Part shown: one piece after another, positions 19,092-27,270 of the stretch
Numbering within the stretch: the stretch's first letter is position 1
Layout: each line of letters starts with the position of its first letter
Assembly: GCF_000375425.1 (NCBI RefSeq)
Contig: NZ_AQXG01000001.1
Coordinates: 56,000 to 119,999, forward strand
Source: Gracilimonas tropica DSM 19535
GTDB taxonomy: Bacteria > Bacteroidota > Rhodothermia > Balneolales > Balneolaceae
Length of the DNA stretch: 64,000 nucleotides
Direction of reading: 5' to 3'
The notes under the pieces: model-generated
The model's database searches: none
Told to the model about the DNA's origin: nothing
What the model saw: only the letters and a program-made list of their open reading frames with translations
Made by a program: the position numbers and the translations under genes

Positions 19092-19661
19092 ATGACCGAA
19101 AACCTTAAGCTTCCCGAATCATCAAAAATTTTAGAACAGATCAGTGCGAAAAAAGCGCTTGGTATTATCATCGGGCTTAGCACCGTGGCCATACTATTCT
19201 TGTTTTGGCTTATCTATTTTAATGAGGGCGCAGAAACGGCACCGAATTGGATTGAGAATTTGTCTGCATTAAATGCCGGCTTAAATTCCCTTAGTACCAT
19301 TTTTTTGCTCCTGGCTTTTCGGGAGATCAAGCGGAAGGATTTTCAGATGCACATGCGGTTTAACTTAGCTGCTTTTGTAACTTCATCTCTTTTCCTGGTG
19401 AGCTACGTGGTGTATCATCATTTTGTAGGCGATACTAAATTTATGGGAGAGGGGTTCATCCGACCCGTCTACTTCTTTATCCTGATCACTCACATTGTTC
19501 TTTCCATTTTTGTAGTTCCGCTGGTGTTGGCCAGTTTCTACTTTTCACTGAGTGGCAAATTTAAAACCCACAAAAAAGTTTCCCGCTGGACGTTTCCTAT
19601 CTGGCTTTATGTTTCAGTAACCGGCGTCCTCGTTTTCTTTATGTTGAAGATCTGGGGATGA
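19092..19661 (+). CDS. DUF420 membrane protein, probable oxidase assembly factor
   Basis: A 189-residue protein with about five helices. The motifs NAGLNSLSTIFLLLAF, VVYHHFVG, ILITHIVLS and THKKVSRWTFPIWLYVSVTG are typical of DUF420. Conserved His residues (in MHM, YHH, THI and THKK) suggest metal or heme contact. In Bacillus and Staphylococcus the DUF420 protein CtaM is required for activity of aa3/caa3-type oxidases. The divergent position next to the ACIII-caa3 operon supports the same role here. That function is inferred from the family. Confidence 0.88.
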   Translation: MTENLKLPESSKILEQISAKKALGIIIGLSTVAILFLFWLIYFNEGAETAPNWIENLSALNAGLNSLSTIFLLLAFREIKRKDFQMHMRFNLAAFVTSSLFLVSYVVYHHFVGDTKFMGEGFIRPVYFFILITHIVLSIFVVPLVLASFYFSLSGKFKTHKKVSRWTFPIWLYVSVTGVLVFFMLKIWG

Positions 19662-19813
19662 GAATATCGAACATCCAACACGGAACATCGAAGGGAGAAC
19701 GGCTTTTTTGAATATCGAATATTGAACCGGGGAATATTGAGTAGTGAAGTTGATTGGATTTCTAATAAATACTTCTGACTTCTTTTTATTCAGTGTTGAA
19801 TTTTCAATATTCC
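19661..19813. repeat. Cluster of GAATATCGAA / GGAATATTGA repeats
   Basis: At least two direct-sense units (19662-19690 and 19709-19741, GAATATCGAA followed by a GGAACATCGA or GGAATATTGA) and an opposite-sense remnant (about 19790-19812, TTTTCAATATTCCTC) fill the gap between two convergent genes. The same family occurs at 309-335 and 63330-63372. No coding sequence is seen. Confidence 0.55.
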
Positions 19814-20644
19814 TCATGCTCCGCCTGGCGTAGCTCCTCCGGCGATCAAATAAATTCCCAAAGCTATCAATACGAGCGCAAGTGAAACCTGTAGTTTGCT
19901 GGCCTTGATGCGTTGCGCGAGATACCATCCGGAAACAGTTCCTATTAATAAAGGCACCGTGAGGAATAAAGCCAGATACCAATCTACGGCGTCATGAATC
20001 ATATAACCGACCGTTGCAAATCCTGAAATAAATATGGATTGAACCTGTGCCAACGCAACCGAAAGCAGCATCGGGACGCCTAACACTACCATCAAGGGAA
20101 CGGCGAGCACCGGTCCGCCCACTCCAAGTAATCCGCCGGGCAGGCCAACAGCAATTCCTACTCCGGCCAGCCATAACAATCCTTTAGAAGAATCTATCTG
20201 TAATTTGCTGTCAGGCTTGAGTTGCTTTTTTTGTCTGTAGAGAATCAGAATTCCGGTAAAGAAAACAAACGCTCCCAGCAGTATCGCAAACAGGGATTTA
20301 TCTAACAGGGTGTTGATTTGTGCTCCTGCAAAAGCTCCAATCACGGAAGCAAGGCTTAAAACGCCGGCAGCTTTCCCGGCTACCTTTCCTTTTAATTCTC
20401 CGGATCGCAGGTATCCCAAACTTCCTACAATTCCGGTGGCAATAAAGGTAGCACTTGCGGTTCCTGCCACGGTACTTGGGTCAAGCGGTAGGAGGGCGAA
20501 AAGGGCAATGGTTACAAATATCCCGCCCGGACCAATCGTTGTGATACAAACCCCACCCACCAGTGCAATAATGAGCAGCAGGATCATGATCTCCAGACTC
20601 ATTGAAGTCATGGCCGTTAAGAATAAACCGGATAAAAAAGTCAT
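19814..20644 (-). CDS. TSUP (TauE/SafE) family permease
   Basis: A 276-residue integral membrane protein with about eight helices in two homologous halves. The halves are marked by GGVCITTIGPGGIFVTIALFA near the N-terminus and GLPGGLLGVGGPVLAVPLMV in the middle, both hallmarks of the sulfite exporter TauE/SafE family. Members move sulfite, sulfoacetate or other small organosulfur anions across the inner membrane. The substrate here is unknown, and no sulfur-metabolism neighbour is visible to narrow it. It is probably a single-gene unit: the gap to the Nramp-like gene upstream holds a palindrome. Confidence 0.88.
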   Translation of the reverse strand: MTFLSGLFLTAMTSMSLEIMILLLIIALVGGVCITTIGPGGIFVTIALFALLPLDPSTVAGTASATFIATGIVGSLGYLRSGELKGKVAGKAAGVLSLASVIGAFAGAQINTLLDKSLFAILLGAFVFFTGILILYRQKKQLKPDSKLQIDSSKGLLWLAGVGIAVGLPGGLLGVGGPVLAVPLMVVLGVPMLLSVALAQVQSIFISGFATVGYMIHDAVDWYLALFLTVPLLIGTVSGWYLAQRIKASKLQVSLALVLIALGIYLIAGGATPGGA

Positions 20645-20720
20645 TAAGAGTAAGGTCTTTGTATGATTAAGAAATCAATTTATAGAAGTCCAAGCGAACG
20701 CTTAAACTAATTCTGAAGGA

Positions 20721-20755
20721 GAACCTGCGAGCGTCCGAAGGTCCTCGCAGCGTTC
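20721..20755. repeat. GAAC-CTGCGAG palindrome
   Basis: GAACCTGCGAG and CTCGCAGcGTTC form an 11-bp stem with one bulged base around a 12-base loop. There is no T-run on either side, so a terminator is unlikely. It resembles a REP-type intergenic palindrome between the transporter gene and the TSUP gene. Confidence 0.55.
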
Positions 20756-20778
20756 GGTTCTACAGCTTAAAGTTGATT

Positions 20779-22026
20779 CTATGAAAACATCCCGCCAAAG
20801 ATCGCTGCAAGTACACCCTGCGCCGAGTTGATGGCAATGTATGCAGAGAACAGCACCAAAGTGAAATTAGCGAGATTCAACTTCCATGAGTTAATATTTT
20901 GTCCCATAAGTTTTTTGTCGTTCATGGCCCAGAATAGTAAAGCGGCGGTGATCGGTAATCCAAATACACCATTGTAAGCGGGGAAGAGCGTGATCATTTC
21001 GACTACGCTCAATCCAGTGACTTTGGCTACCAGCGGAGAAAACATCCCGATCAAAATTCCCCCGGCAAAAATGAGTTTAAATTCTTTGCTGCTTCCTTCT
21101 TCATGATCTTTTCCAAGGGCTTCCAGAATCATATAAGGAATCGTCCACATAATGGGAACAATACTGTTAAATGCAGCGGCAATCACTCCGATCAGAAAGA
21201 CGATCATTGCCCAGCGGCCCAATACAATTTCAAGGGCCTCACCCGGAGCAACGAACGTGGAAAGTTCCGTATATCCGGCTGGACGTAAAACAGCTGCCGA
21301 TACTATTATAATTGCCACGGTGATCAATCCGCCCACCGTATAACCCATGGTGAGGTCGGTGCGCATGCTTTTTACGTGCTTGTCACTATTCCAGCCTTTG
21401 CGTTTCACCAAAATAGATTCAAGGAAGAAATTTGGCCAGAGCGCAGTCGTTCCCAAGATAGCCGCTCCCAGCAACATCGCTCCGGTATCAGGAATGGAGG
21501 GGATGAATCCTTTGGCTACTTCAACCATATCAGGTCCGCTTGCACCGGCAACTACGAGATAAAGGATCAGCAATAAAAACATCATTCCGGTCATCACTTT
21601 TTCAACATATCCGTAATGCAGCACTCCTACAATGATAGCAACAATACCGGTCACCACGGCTATGGGCTGCCAGCTCAACGCTCCTCCGGATAAGACCTCA
21701 AAACTCATTCCAACGGCGGCGGTGAGGGCTAAGGTCCAGGCTATGCATCCCAGGGATAAAAATAAGGCTAAAGTCAGCGCTCCTTTTTTCCCGATTTTTT
21801 TTCGGATGAAGGTCATCAGGGTATCGCCATAAATTCCAAGTCGGGCGCTCATATCCTGAGCCATAAAGCCAAGGAGCACGGCGCCGATCACGGCCCAGAT
21901 CAGGATATATCCATATTCAACTCCGGCCTGACTCGCTATAAAAATAGAGCCGCTGCCAAAATAGCTGGCCACCATAATGAAAGACAGTCCATATTTATCA
22001 AAGAAGTTTGCGAAAAATTCTTTCAT
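20779..22026 (-). CDS. Nramp-fold transporter lacking the canonical metal ligands
   Basis: A 415-residue, roughly eleven-helix protein. VEYGYILIWAVIGAVLLGF and MSARLGIYGDTL (about 36-71) align by eye with the segment after transmembrane helix 1 of Nramp metal transporters. The metal-binding DPGN of helix 1 reads as FGSGS (residues 23-27), and the MPH of helix 6 appears as WPN (197-199). All four side-chain ligands for Mn2+/Fe2+ are therefore changed. It may carry Mg2+, Al3+ or an organic substrate, as some divergent Nramp relatives do. It appears to be transcribed alone. Confidence 0.8.
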   Translation of the reverse strand: MKEFFANFFDKYGLSFIMVASYFGSGSIFIASQAGVEYGYILIWAVIGAVLLGFMAQDMSARLGIYGDTLMTFIRKKIGKKGALTLALFLSLGCIAWTLALTAAVGMSFEVLSGGALSWQPIAVVTGIVAIIVGVLHYGYVEKVMTGMMFLLLILYLVVAGASGPDMVEVAKGFIPSIPDTGAMLLGAAILGTTALWPNFFLESILVKRKGWNSDKHVKSMRTDLTMGYTVGGLITVAIIIVSAAVLRPAGYTELSTFVAPGEALEIVLGRWAMIVFLIGVIAAAFNSIVPIMWTIPYMILEALGKDHEEGSSKEFKLIFAGGILIGMFSPLVAKVTGLSVVEMITLFPAYNGVFGLPITAALLFWAMNDKKLMGQNINSWKLNLANFTLVLFSAYIAINSAQGVLAAIFGGMFS

Positions 22027-22388
22027 GTATCAGAAGTACGTTTAAATGTTGGGGAATTTGTTTTGAGTGGCTTTAGAATGAAACTTTCGGGGTGAAAGGC
22101 AATGGGTGAATAGTCGATCCTTCTGCAAATTAAGCGCAATATAATTTAGAAATTACGCTGAACATCATTCCATAAATGAATTAAGCCGCGCCAATACTAA
22201 GCATTTAAAGGAAAAGATTGAAATAAAGATCGTTGATTTGTGTGATAGGAGGGCTTTTCAATATCCAAAAGGTTCAGCGTTGGAAGTCGGAAGTTCCATG
22301 CCTGCCTGTACGGTAGGCAGGTTCTAAGTTCTGCTTCACCAAATCTTCAAAAACGACCCTTATCATCAAGCCACTTAATCTATGAGGC
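22027..22388. other. Intergenic region upstream of hemN
   Basis: About 360 bp between divergent genes. It contains a 7-bp inverted repeat CCTGCCT/AGGCAGG (22301-22321) and low-complexity GGAAGT-type repeats around 22278-22296. No clear FNR/CRP box or TAnnTTTG element was found. GAGG lies four bases before the second of two adjacent hemN ATG codons. Confidence 0.45.
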
Positions 22389-23744
22389 ATGATGAACACC
22401 GAACTGATCCGAAAATATAACGTTCCCGGGCCGAGATATACGAGCTATCCCACCGTTCCATATTGGAGTGAGGCGGGAATAAAAATGGAGGATTGGGAGT
22501 CAACGCTGATCAGTGCGTTTCTGGAGAGTATGGAGGAAGGCATTTCCCTGTATATCCACCTTCCGTTTTGCGAGAGCTTGTGTACGTTTTGCGGATGTCA
22601 TAAAAAGATCACCAAGCGCCATGAGGTAGAAGATCCCTACATCAAAACCGTGTTGAAGGAATGGAGGCTTTATACAGATTTTTTGCCCTTCACCCCAACA
22701 ATAAAAGAAATTCACTTAGGGGGAGGGACGCCTACTTTTTTCAGTTCAGGGAATCTGAAACGACTCATTTATGGCATTCTGGAAAGAGCCGAACTGAAGG
22801 ATGATTTTGAATTCAGTTTTGAAGGTCATCCCAATAATACCAGCAAAGAGCATCTGCAAACGTTGTATGATCTTGGATTTCGGCGGGTTTCGTATGGCGT
22901 GCAGGATTACGATCCAAAAGTGCAGTTTGCGATCAATCGGATTCAGCCGTTTGAGAATGTGAAGCGCGTGCATGAGTGGTCGAAAGAGATCGGGTATACG
23001 TCGGTAAATCACGATTTGGTGTTTGGGCTGCCGCATCAGAATTTGGCGGGAATCGAGCATACCATCAACAAAACGAATGAGCTGCGTCCCGACCGAATTG
23101 CTTTTTACAGCTATGCGCATGTTCCATGGATGAAGGGCAATGGTCAGCGGGGATTTAATGAAGCGGATCTCCCCAAAGATCATGAGAAGCGAGCGCTGTA
23201 TGAATTGGGAAAACAGATGTTCTACGACCGTAATTATGCAGAGATCGGGATGGATCATTTTGCGCTGAAATCAGATTCGTTGTACAAAGCGATGCAAAAC
23301 GGGTCACTCCACCGAAATTTTATGGGTTATACTGCCGGGGCTACCAAAGTGATGATCGGGCTGGGGATGTCAGCCATAAGTGACAGTTGGTATGGGTTTG
23401 CACAGAACGAAAAGGATTTGAAAAACTATGAGCAACGCGTGGAAGCCGGTGAAATTCCAATCTTCCGCGGACACCTGCTCACTAAAACCGATCTTATGAT
23501 CCGCCGGCAGATCCTGAATTTAATGTGTCGCTTCGAAACCGATTTTGACGGTTCTTCCGGAATGTTCAGCCAAATCAAAAAACGGCTGCAGCATCTTGTT
23601 GAGGATGATCTTGTACTCATTGACGGGAGAAGAGTTCGCATTACCGAAGAAGGAATCCCCTTTGTACGAAATGCCTGCATGGCCTTTGATGTAAAGCTTC
23701 ATCAGAAAAAGCCTGATCGGCCAACATTCTCCCAAACAGTTTGA
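22389..23744 (+). CDS. hemN: Oxygen-independent coproporphyrinogen III oxidase (radical SAM)
   Basis: A 451-residue protein with the N-terminal GPRYTSYPT motif that separates true HemN from HemW, and the radical-SAM cluster CESLCTFCGC (Cys61, Cys65, Cys68, with the extra Cys70). GGGTPTFF follows as the SAM-binding glycine motif. It decarboxylates coproporphyrinogen III to protoporphyrinogen IX without O2. The aerobic counterpart hemF lies at 34351, so the cell can make heme with or without oxygen. Either of two adjacent ATGs (22389 or 22392) could start it. It precedes the Rrf2 and RIC genes on the same strand, which suggests expression under low oxygen or NO. Confidence 0.95.
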   Translation: MMNTELIRKYNVPGPRYTSYPTVPYWSEAGIKMEDWESTLISAFLESMEEGISLYIHLPFCESLCTFCGCHKKITKRHEVEDPYIKTVLKEWRLYTDFLPFTPTIKEIHLGGGTPTFFSSGNLKRLIYGILERAELKDDFEFSFEGHPNNTSKEHLQTLYDLGFRRVSYGVQDYDPKVQFAINRIQPFENVKRVHEWSKEIGYTSVNHDLVFGLPHQNLAGIEHTINKTNELRPDRIAFYSYAHVPWMKGNGQRGFNEADLPKDHEKRALYELGKQMFYDRNYAEIGMDHFALKSDSLYKAMQNGSLHRNFMGYTAGATKVMIGLGMSAISDSWYGFAQNEKDLKNYEQRVEAGEIPIFRGHLLTKTDLMIRRQILNLMCRFETDFDGSSGMFSQIKKRLQHLVEDDLVLIDGRRVRITEEGIPFVRNACMAFDVKLHQKKPDRPTFSQTV

Positions 23745-23790
23745 CGGTTCTTAAATCTAATTGTACGAAACGATCATTCTGTGTAATTTA

Positions 23791-23806
23791 AAGACATTAA
23801 ACTCTT
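23791..23806. promoter_or_regulatory. Candidate Rrf2 operator, copy 1
   Basis: AAGAC-ATTAAA-CTCTT lies 15 bp before the rrf2 start codon. It has the same spacing and nearly the same half-sites as AAGAC-AAAATA-GTCTT before ric (24310-24325). The A/T-rich flanks extend the symmetry. Inference: autoregulation by the Rrf2 protein. Confidence 0.45.
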
Positions 23807-23821
23807 AAATAGATAGTCAAC

Positions 23822-24271
23822 ATGCTTCTTTCAAAATCTTGTGTTTACGGTTTGAGAGCTGCTTTGTATTTAGCAGCCAAGAATGATGGGGAATATCATT
23901 CTCTCAGAGAGATGAGCGAGGAGCTGAATATTTCGTTTCACTTTTTGACCAAGATCTTGCAGCAGTTGACATCCGATGGTTTGATGGAGTCCTATAAAGG
24001 ACCCAACGGAGGGGTGAAATTATCTGAAAAAGGAAAAAAAGCAACCTTGTTTGATATGGTGATTGCCATAGACGGACCCGGTTTGTTTACACAATGTGCA
24101 CTTGGTTTACCGGGATGCGGTTCGCAGGAACCTTGTCCGCTCCATGAAAGCTGGATTGATACGAGGGCTTCTATTGAAAATATGCTTAGAAGAACAACGC
24201 TCATTAAAATTGCTGAAGAAGGTAAGGCCAAGCATTTCAGGTTGACTGCTGAAGGAAAATTCAGTTGGTAA
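23822..24271 (+). CDS. Rrf2 family transcriptional regulator, probable Fe-S/NO sensor
   Basis: A 149-residue protein with the Rrf2 winged helix (LLSKSCVYGLRAALYLA, then the LREMSEELNISFHFLTKILQQL recognition region and the GPNGGVKLS wing). Three cysteines (Cys92, Cys99, Cys105 in QCALGLPGCGSQEPCPLH) sit where NsrR and IscR bind an Fe-S cluster. Spacing is C-x6-C-x5-C, close to but not identical with NsrR. The next gene encodes RIC, a classical NsrR target, so NO sensing is the best guess. It could instead sense Fe-S status. Confidence 0.9.
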   Translation: MLLSKSCVYGLRAALYLAAKNDGEYHSLREMSEELNISFHFLTKILQQLTSDGLMESYKGPNGGVKLSEKGKKATLFDMVIAIDGPGLFTQCALGLPGCGSQEPCPLHESWIDTRASIENMLRRTTLIKIAEEGKAKHFRLTAEGKFSW

Positions 24272-24309
24272 AATGAGTTAACGGCATAAAAAAATTTTTA
24301 ACTATAATT

Positions 24310-24325
24310 AAGACAAAATAGTCTT
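24310..24325. promoter_or_regulatory. Candidate Rrf2 operator, copy 2
   Basis: A perfect inverted repeat AAGAC-AAAATA-GTCTT lies 21 bp before the ric ATG, followed by an A/T-rich stretch. It matches the element upstream of the Rrf2 gene and, in its left half only, AAGACAAAAT at 25073-25082 upstream of the next gene. Confidence 0.5.
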
Positions 24326-24346
24326 TAAACTTTAATAAGTATACTC

Positions 24347-25042
24347 ATGACAACATTATCACAAAAACCGGTTGGAGAAATAGTAGCGGAAGATTACCGA
24401 ACTTCGCAGGTACTGCGTTCATACGGACTGGACTTCTGCTGTGGAGGGGGACGGACGCTGGAGAAAGCGTGCTCTTCCAAAAAAATAAACATCGAGGAGG
24501 TTATCAGAGATCTGGAAGCGTTGAATGAAAAAGATCGTTCTGGCGATAACTACAATGAATGGGCGCTGGATTTTCTGGCTGATTACATCGTAAATACCCA
24601 TCATACATACGTTCGCAAGATGCTTCCCGAGCTCAATTTCTATGCTGAAAAGGTTGCACGTGTTCATGGCGAAAGACATCCCGAGCTATTGGATATCCTT
24701 CAAAATGTGCGACTGCTCAGTGAAGAAATGATCGGACATCTGGAAAAAGAGGAAGTCGAGTTGTTCCCTCAGATCAAGAACCTGGTGCAAAGCAGTGTAA
24801 AAGGTGAGGTGAAGGATGGTATCGTAGAAGCGTTGGAAGATGAGCACGATAAAGCCGGCGCACTTATGGAAACTATTGAAGGACTAACTGACGGTTTCAA
24901 TGCTCCGGATGATGCATGTGCCTCCTACCGCGTGCTATTCCAAAACCTGGAAGGCTTTCAGCAGGACCTTCATAAACACGTTCATTTAGAGAATAACATT
25001 TTGTTTCCTAAAGCGCTAAAGCTTGAGGCTTTATTGAACTAA
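24347..25042 (+). CDS. ric: Iron-sulfur cluster repair di-iron protein (RIC/ScdA/YtfE)
   Basis: A 231-residue protein. Residues 1-60 are the ScdA N-terminal domain with the conserved CCGGG (31-35). The rest is a hemerythrin-like four-helix bundle with di-iron ligands in NTHHTYV, GHLEKEEVELFP, EDEHDKAG and HKHVHLENNILFP. RIC proteins restore Fe-S clusters damaged by NO or oxidants. It follows the Rrf2 regulator by 75 bp, with a candidate operator in the gap. Confidence 0.95.
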   Translation: MTTLSQKPVGEIVAEDYRTSQVLRSYGLDFCCGGGRTLEKACSSKKINIEEVIRDLEALNEKDRSGDNYNEWALDFLADYIVNTHHTYVRKMLPELNFYAEKVARVHGERHPELLDILQNVRLLSEEMIGHLEKEEVELFPQIKNLVQSSVKGEVKDGIVEALEDEHDKAGALMETIEGLTDGFNAPDDACASYRVLFQNLEGFQQDLHKHVHLENNILFPKALKLEALLN

Positions 25043-25158
25043 GCGAAAGTGGAGGTTTTGGCTGAGTTAAAAAAGACAAAATCATCCAAAAACTTCATCT
25101 AACCTTAATGAACAAGCGATAGTTTTGATCAGTAGATAAATTCAATCGTCAAAAATTC

Positions 25159-26367
25159 ATGAAACTGCTGTTCAAAGATTCGGGGATCTGGCAATGGGCA
25201 ATGTTCAGCTTTGTGCTGGCCGGCCTCGCCGGATTCCTATATCGCCTGGGATTTATAGTTCCGCTGCCGTATGAGTTAAGCCTGGAAAATGTACGGCATG
25301 CTCATTCGCACCTTATGTTTTTCGGGTGGGCAGCCTTACTTCCATTGTATCTCATTAAGCTAGATACGATTCCCGGTTACCATGCTGCTGTTGGAGCGCG
25401 ATTAATGAAGGCGTCATTATGGATGTCAGTAGCTTTCGGGTTATTATCATTTCCGTCCTTTTTTCTGTGGGGTTACAGTCCTGTTAGCATAGGTTCGGCT
25501 AACATTCCTATTTCTGCTGTTATTTCGGGATTGGTAATGCTCTCGTGGTACGGATTTATGGCCGGCTATCTGATCACGCGGAAGTATAAGCGTGATTTTA
25601 AACCCAATATTTGGTTTGAGGGCGCGCTTGTAATGCTATTTGTAAGTTCTTTGGGCGCATGGGGAGTGGGTTTTTCTGAAGTTCTGGGCATTGGAGGTCC
25701 ACTATTCGGGAAAGCTTTGACGCATTTCTTTTTAGCCGTCTTTGTAGAAGGATGGGTGCTGTTGGTATTGATCGGGCTAATGGCCAAATCACTGAAATTA
25801 GATGATGAAGAATTTGCCCTTTCCCCATGTATTTTAGTGGGATTGATCGCCTTTGGAGCACCATTGACATTCCCTTATGGAATCCCGGAATCTTTTGTAG
25901 ATATAAACATGTCCGTAGCTGCTCGCATGGGAGGAGTGCTGATCGCCGAGGGACTTTTGTTGTTTGTGTATTCGGCATTCAGATCGCGGGGCAGATCATT
26001 AGGACTTTGGAAATGGCCTCTCATTCTCCTTGGGTTAAAGGCGCTGATGCAGCTCATTGCCTCATTATCGCCGGCCGATCTTTGGCTTTCAGACCATGGC
26101 ATCAGGATCTTCTATTTGCACACCACTTTACTCGGTGCACTTACCTTAGGCCTGGCGGTCTTCCTTGGAAAAGAACAATCACTGCCGGATTCCTACTTTA
26201 TTGGGGTGATGATCTCCGTATTGTTACTGCTATTTAGCCTGATCTTCCTTACAGGCTTATGGCCGGTTGTTCTTAGCGGCGTGTGGATCTATACGGCACT
26301 TGCAATTGCTGCTACATTTCCAATTATTGCGATGTCCGTTTTTTGGATAAAACTTAGAAAAAGTTAA
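25159..26367 (+). CDS. Polytopic membrane protein, NnrS/heme-copper-oxidase-like
   Basis: A 402-residue protein with about eleven or twelve helices. The striking motif is VRHAHSHLMFFGWAALLPLYLI (His47, His49, His51), which resembles the heme-ligand helix of subunit I of heme-copper oxidases and the His-rich helix of NnrS. Other His residues (for example in LTHFFLAVFVEGW and YLHTTLLGALTLG) are spaced as in those families. NnrS proteins protect against nitrosative stress. Placement after the Rrf2 regulator and RIC supports that reading, and half of the candidate operator lies 80 bp upstream. The exact family is not certain. Confidence 0.7.
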   Translation: MKLLFKDSGIWQWAMFSFVLAGLAGFLYRLGFIVPLPYELSLENVRHAHSHLMFFGWAALLPLYLIKLDTIPGYHAAVGARLMKASLWMSVAFGLLSFPSFFLWGYSPVSIGSANIPISAVISGLVMLSWYGFMAGYLITRKYKRDFKPNIWFEGALVMLFVSSLGAWGVGFSEVLGIGGPLFGKALTHFFLAVFVEGWVLLVLIGLMAKSLKLDDEEFALSPCILVGLIAFGAPLTFPYGIPESFVDINMSVAARMGGVLIAEGLLLFVYSAFRSRGRSLGLWKWPLILLGLKALMQLIASLSPADLWLSDHGIRIFYLHTTLLGALTLGLAVFLGKEQSLPDSYFIGVMISVLLLLFSLIFLTGLWPVVLSGVWIYTALAIAATFPIIAMSVFWIKLRKS

Positions 26368-26374
26368 AATCCCC

Positions 26375-26422
26375 AAAGCACAAAGCACAAAGCACAAAGC
26401 ACAAAGCACAAGCACAAAGCAC
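26375..26422 (+). repeat. Tandem heptanucleotide repeat (AAAGCAC) abutting a start codon
   Basis: Seven units of AAAGCAC in a row; the sixth has lost one A. The array ends four bases before the ATG at 26427 and occupies the place where a ribosome-binding site should be. Such arrays change copy number by slippage and could alter spacing or translation of the downstream gene. Confidence 0.9.
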
Positions 26423-26426
26423 ATTT

Positions 26427-26864
26427 ATGCCTTTAATCACAAGGATTTTCATCAAAACCGGAATGATCTATTTTGTGATCGCATTGCTGCTTGGTATTGC
26501 GCAGCAGACAAATGCGTTCATGTTTCCGAATATCACACCACTTTTTTGGCATGCCTTGATGCTTGGCTGGATCACACAGATCATCATGGGTGTTTCGGTA
26601 TGGATGTTTCCGGGCAGGGAAAAAGAGGAATCCTTTCAGCTTCAAAAATGGTCATGGCTGGCGTATGGTTTCCTGAATGTTGGATTGATCCTGAGGCTGT
26701 TGGCTGAACCGTTTGTGAATACTTCAGAACTGTTAATCTGGAAATATCTGCTGGTCATTTCGGCGATTACACAATTCCTTGGCATTCTTTGTTATGTGAT
26801 TGAATTATGGCCACGCGTGATATCTAAAAAACAACGCCGTAAACAACGAAAAGCCTCCCGATAA
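26427..26864 (+). CDS. Small four-helix membrane protein, oxidase subunit I-like (paralog 1)
   Basis: A 145-residue protein with four predicted helices and a basic C-terminus (KKQRRKQRK). It shares its start (MPLI.RI.I) and the motif H-x5-GWI-x-Q-x3-GV-x2-W (LFWHALMLGWITQIIMGVSVW, His42) with the next gene, so the two are paralogs. The motif resembles the heme-binding helix of NorB/CcoN-like proteins, and the product has the size of a half-domain. No Shine-Dalgarno sequence is visible; a heptamer repeat takes its place. Role unknown, perhaps with the 402-residue protein in NO handling. Confidence 0.75.
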   Translation: MPLITRIFIKTGMIYFVIALLLGIAQQTNAFMFPNITPLFWHALMLGWITQIIMGVSVWMFPGREKEESFQLQKWSWLAYGFLNVGLILRLLAEPFVNTSELLIWKYLLVISAITQFLGILCYVIELWPRVISKKQRRKQRKASR

Positions 26865-26865
26865 T

Positions 26866-27270
26866 ATGCCTCTCATTTCTCGCATAATGATCCGCTTATC
26901 GCTGGTTTATTTTTTGGTGGGAACTGCCATTGGAGCGCTGATGCTCATCAATAAAGCCTTTTTGGTCAGTCCGCTAATATGGTTCATTTTCCCCATCCAC
27001 ATCAAGTTCTTGATCTTCGGATGGATCATTCAGTTCACTTTAGGAGTTGCTTACTGGATCTTACCCCGGTTTCTGGAAACGAAAGGCAGAGGAAATCCCA
27101 TACCGGCGTGGATAATGGTTGCGGTTTTGAACCTGGGAATTTTAGCCGTCTCTTTCGCTCCATACGGACTTGGAAAAACGGTGGGTTTAACCGGCAGAAT
27201 ATTAGAAGCTGTCTCTGTGATTTTATTTATCACCTTGCACTGGAAACGAGTAGTTACCTACAATACTTAA
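26866..27270 (+). CDS. Small four-helix membrane protein, oxidase subunit I-like (paralog 2)
   Basis: A 134-residue protein that begins one base after the stop of its paralog, so the two are translationally coupled. It shares the MPLISRIMI start and IHIKFLIFGWIIQFTLGVAYW (His45) followed by LPR. Four helices are predicted. The pair looks like two half-size subunits that could form a heterodimer. Function is not established; the context is the Rrf2/RIC group. Confidence 0.75.
   Translation: MPLISRIMIRLSLVYFLVGTAIGALMLINKAFLVSPLIWFIFPIHIKFLIFGWIIQFTLGVAYWILPRFLETKGRGNPIPAWIMVAVLNLGILAVSFAPYGLGKTVGLTGRILEAVSVILFITLHWKRVVTYNT

Noticed and set aside
20721..20755. A rho-independent terminator for the Nramp-like gene
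   Set aside because: The stem has a bulge and no T-run follows on either strand.
25073..25088. A third full AAGAC-N6-GTCTT operator
   Set aside because: Only the left half matches; the right half reads ATCCA, so it is counted as a half-site only.
26375..26422. A CRISPR array
   Set aside because: The units are only 7 bp and there are no spacers.
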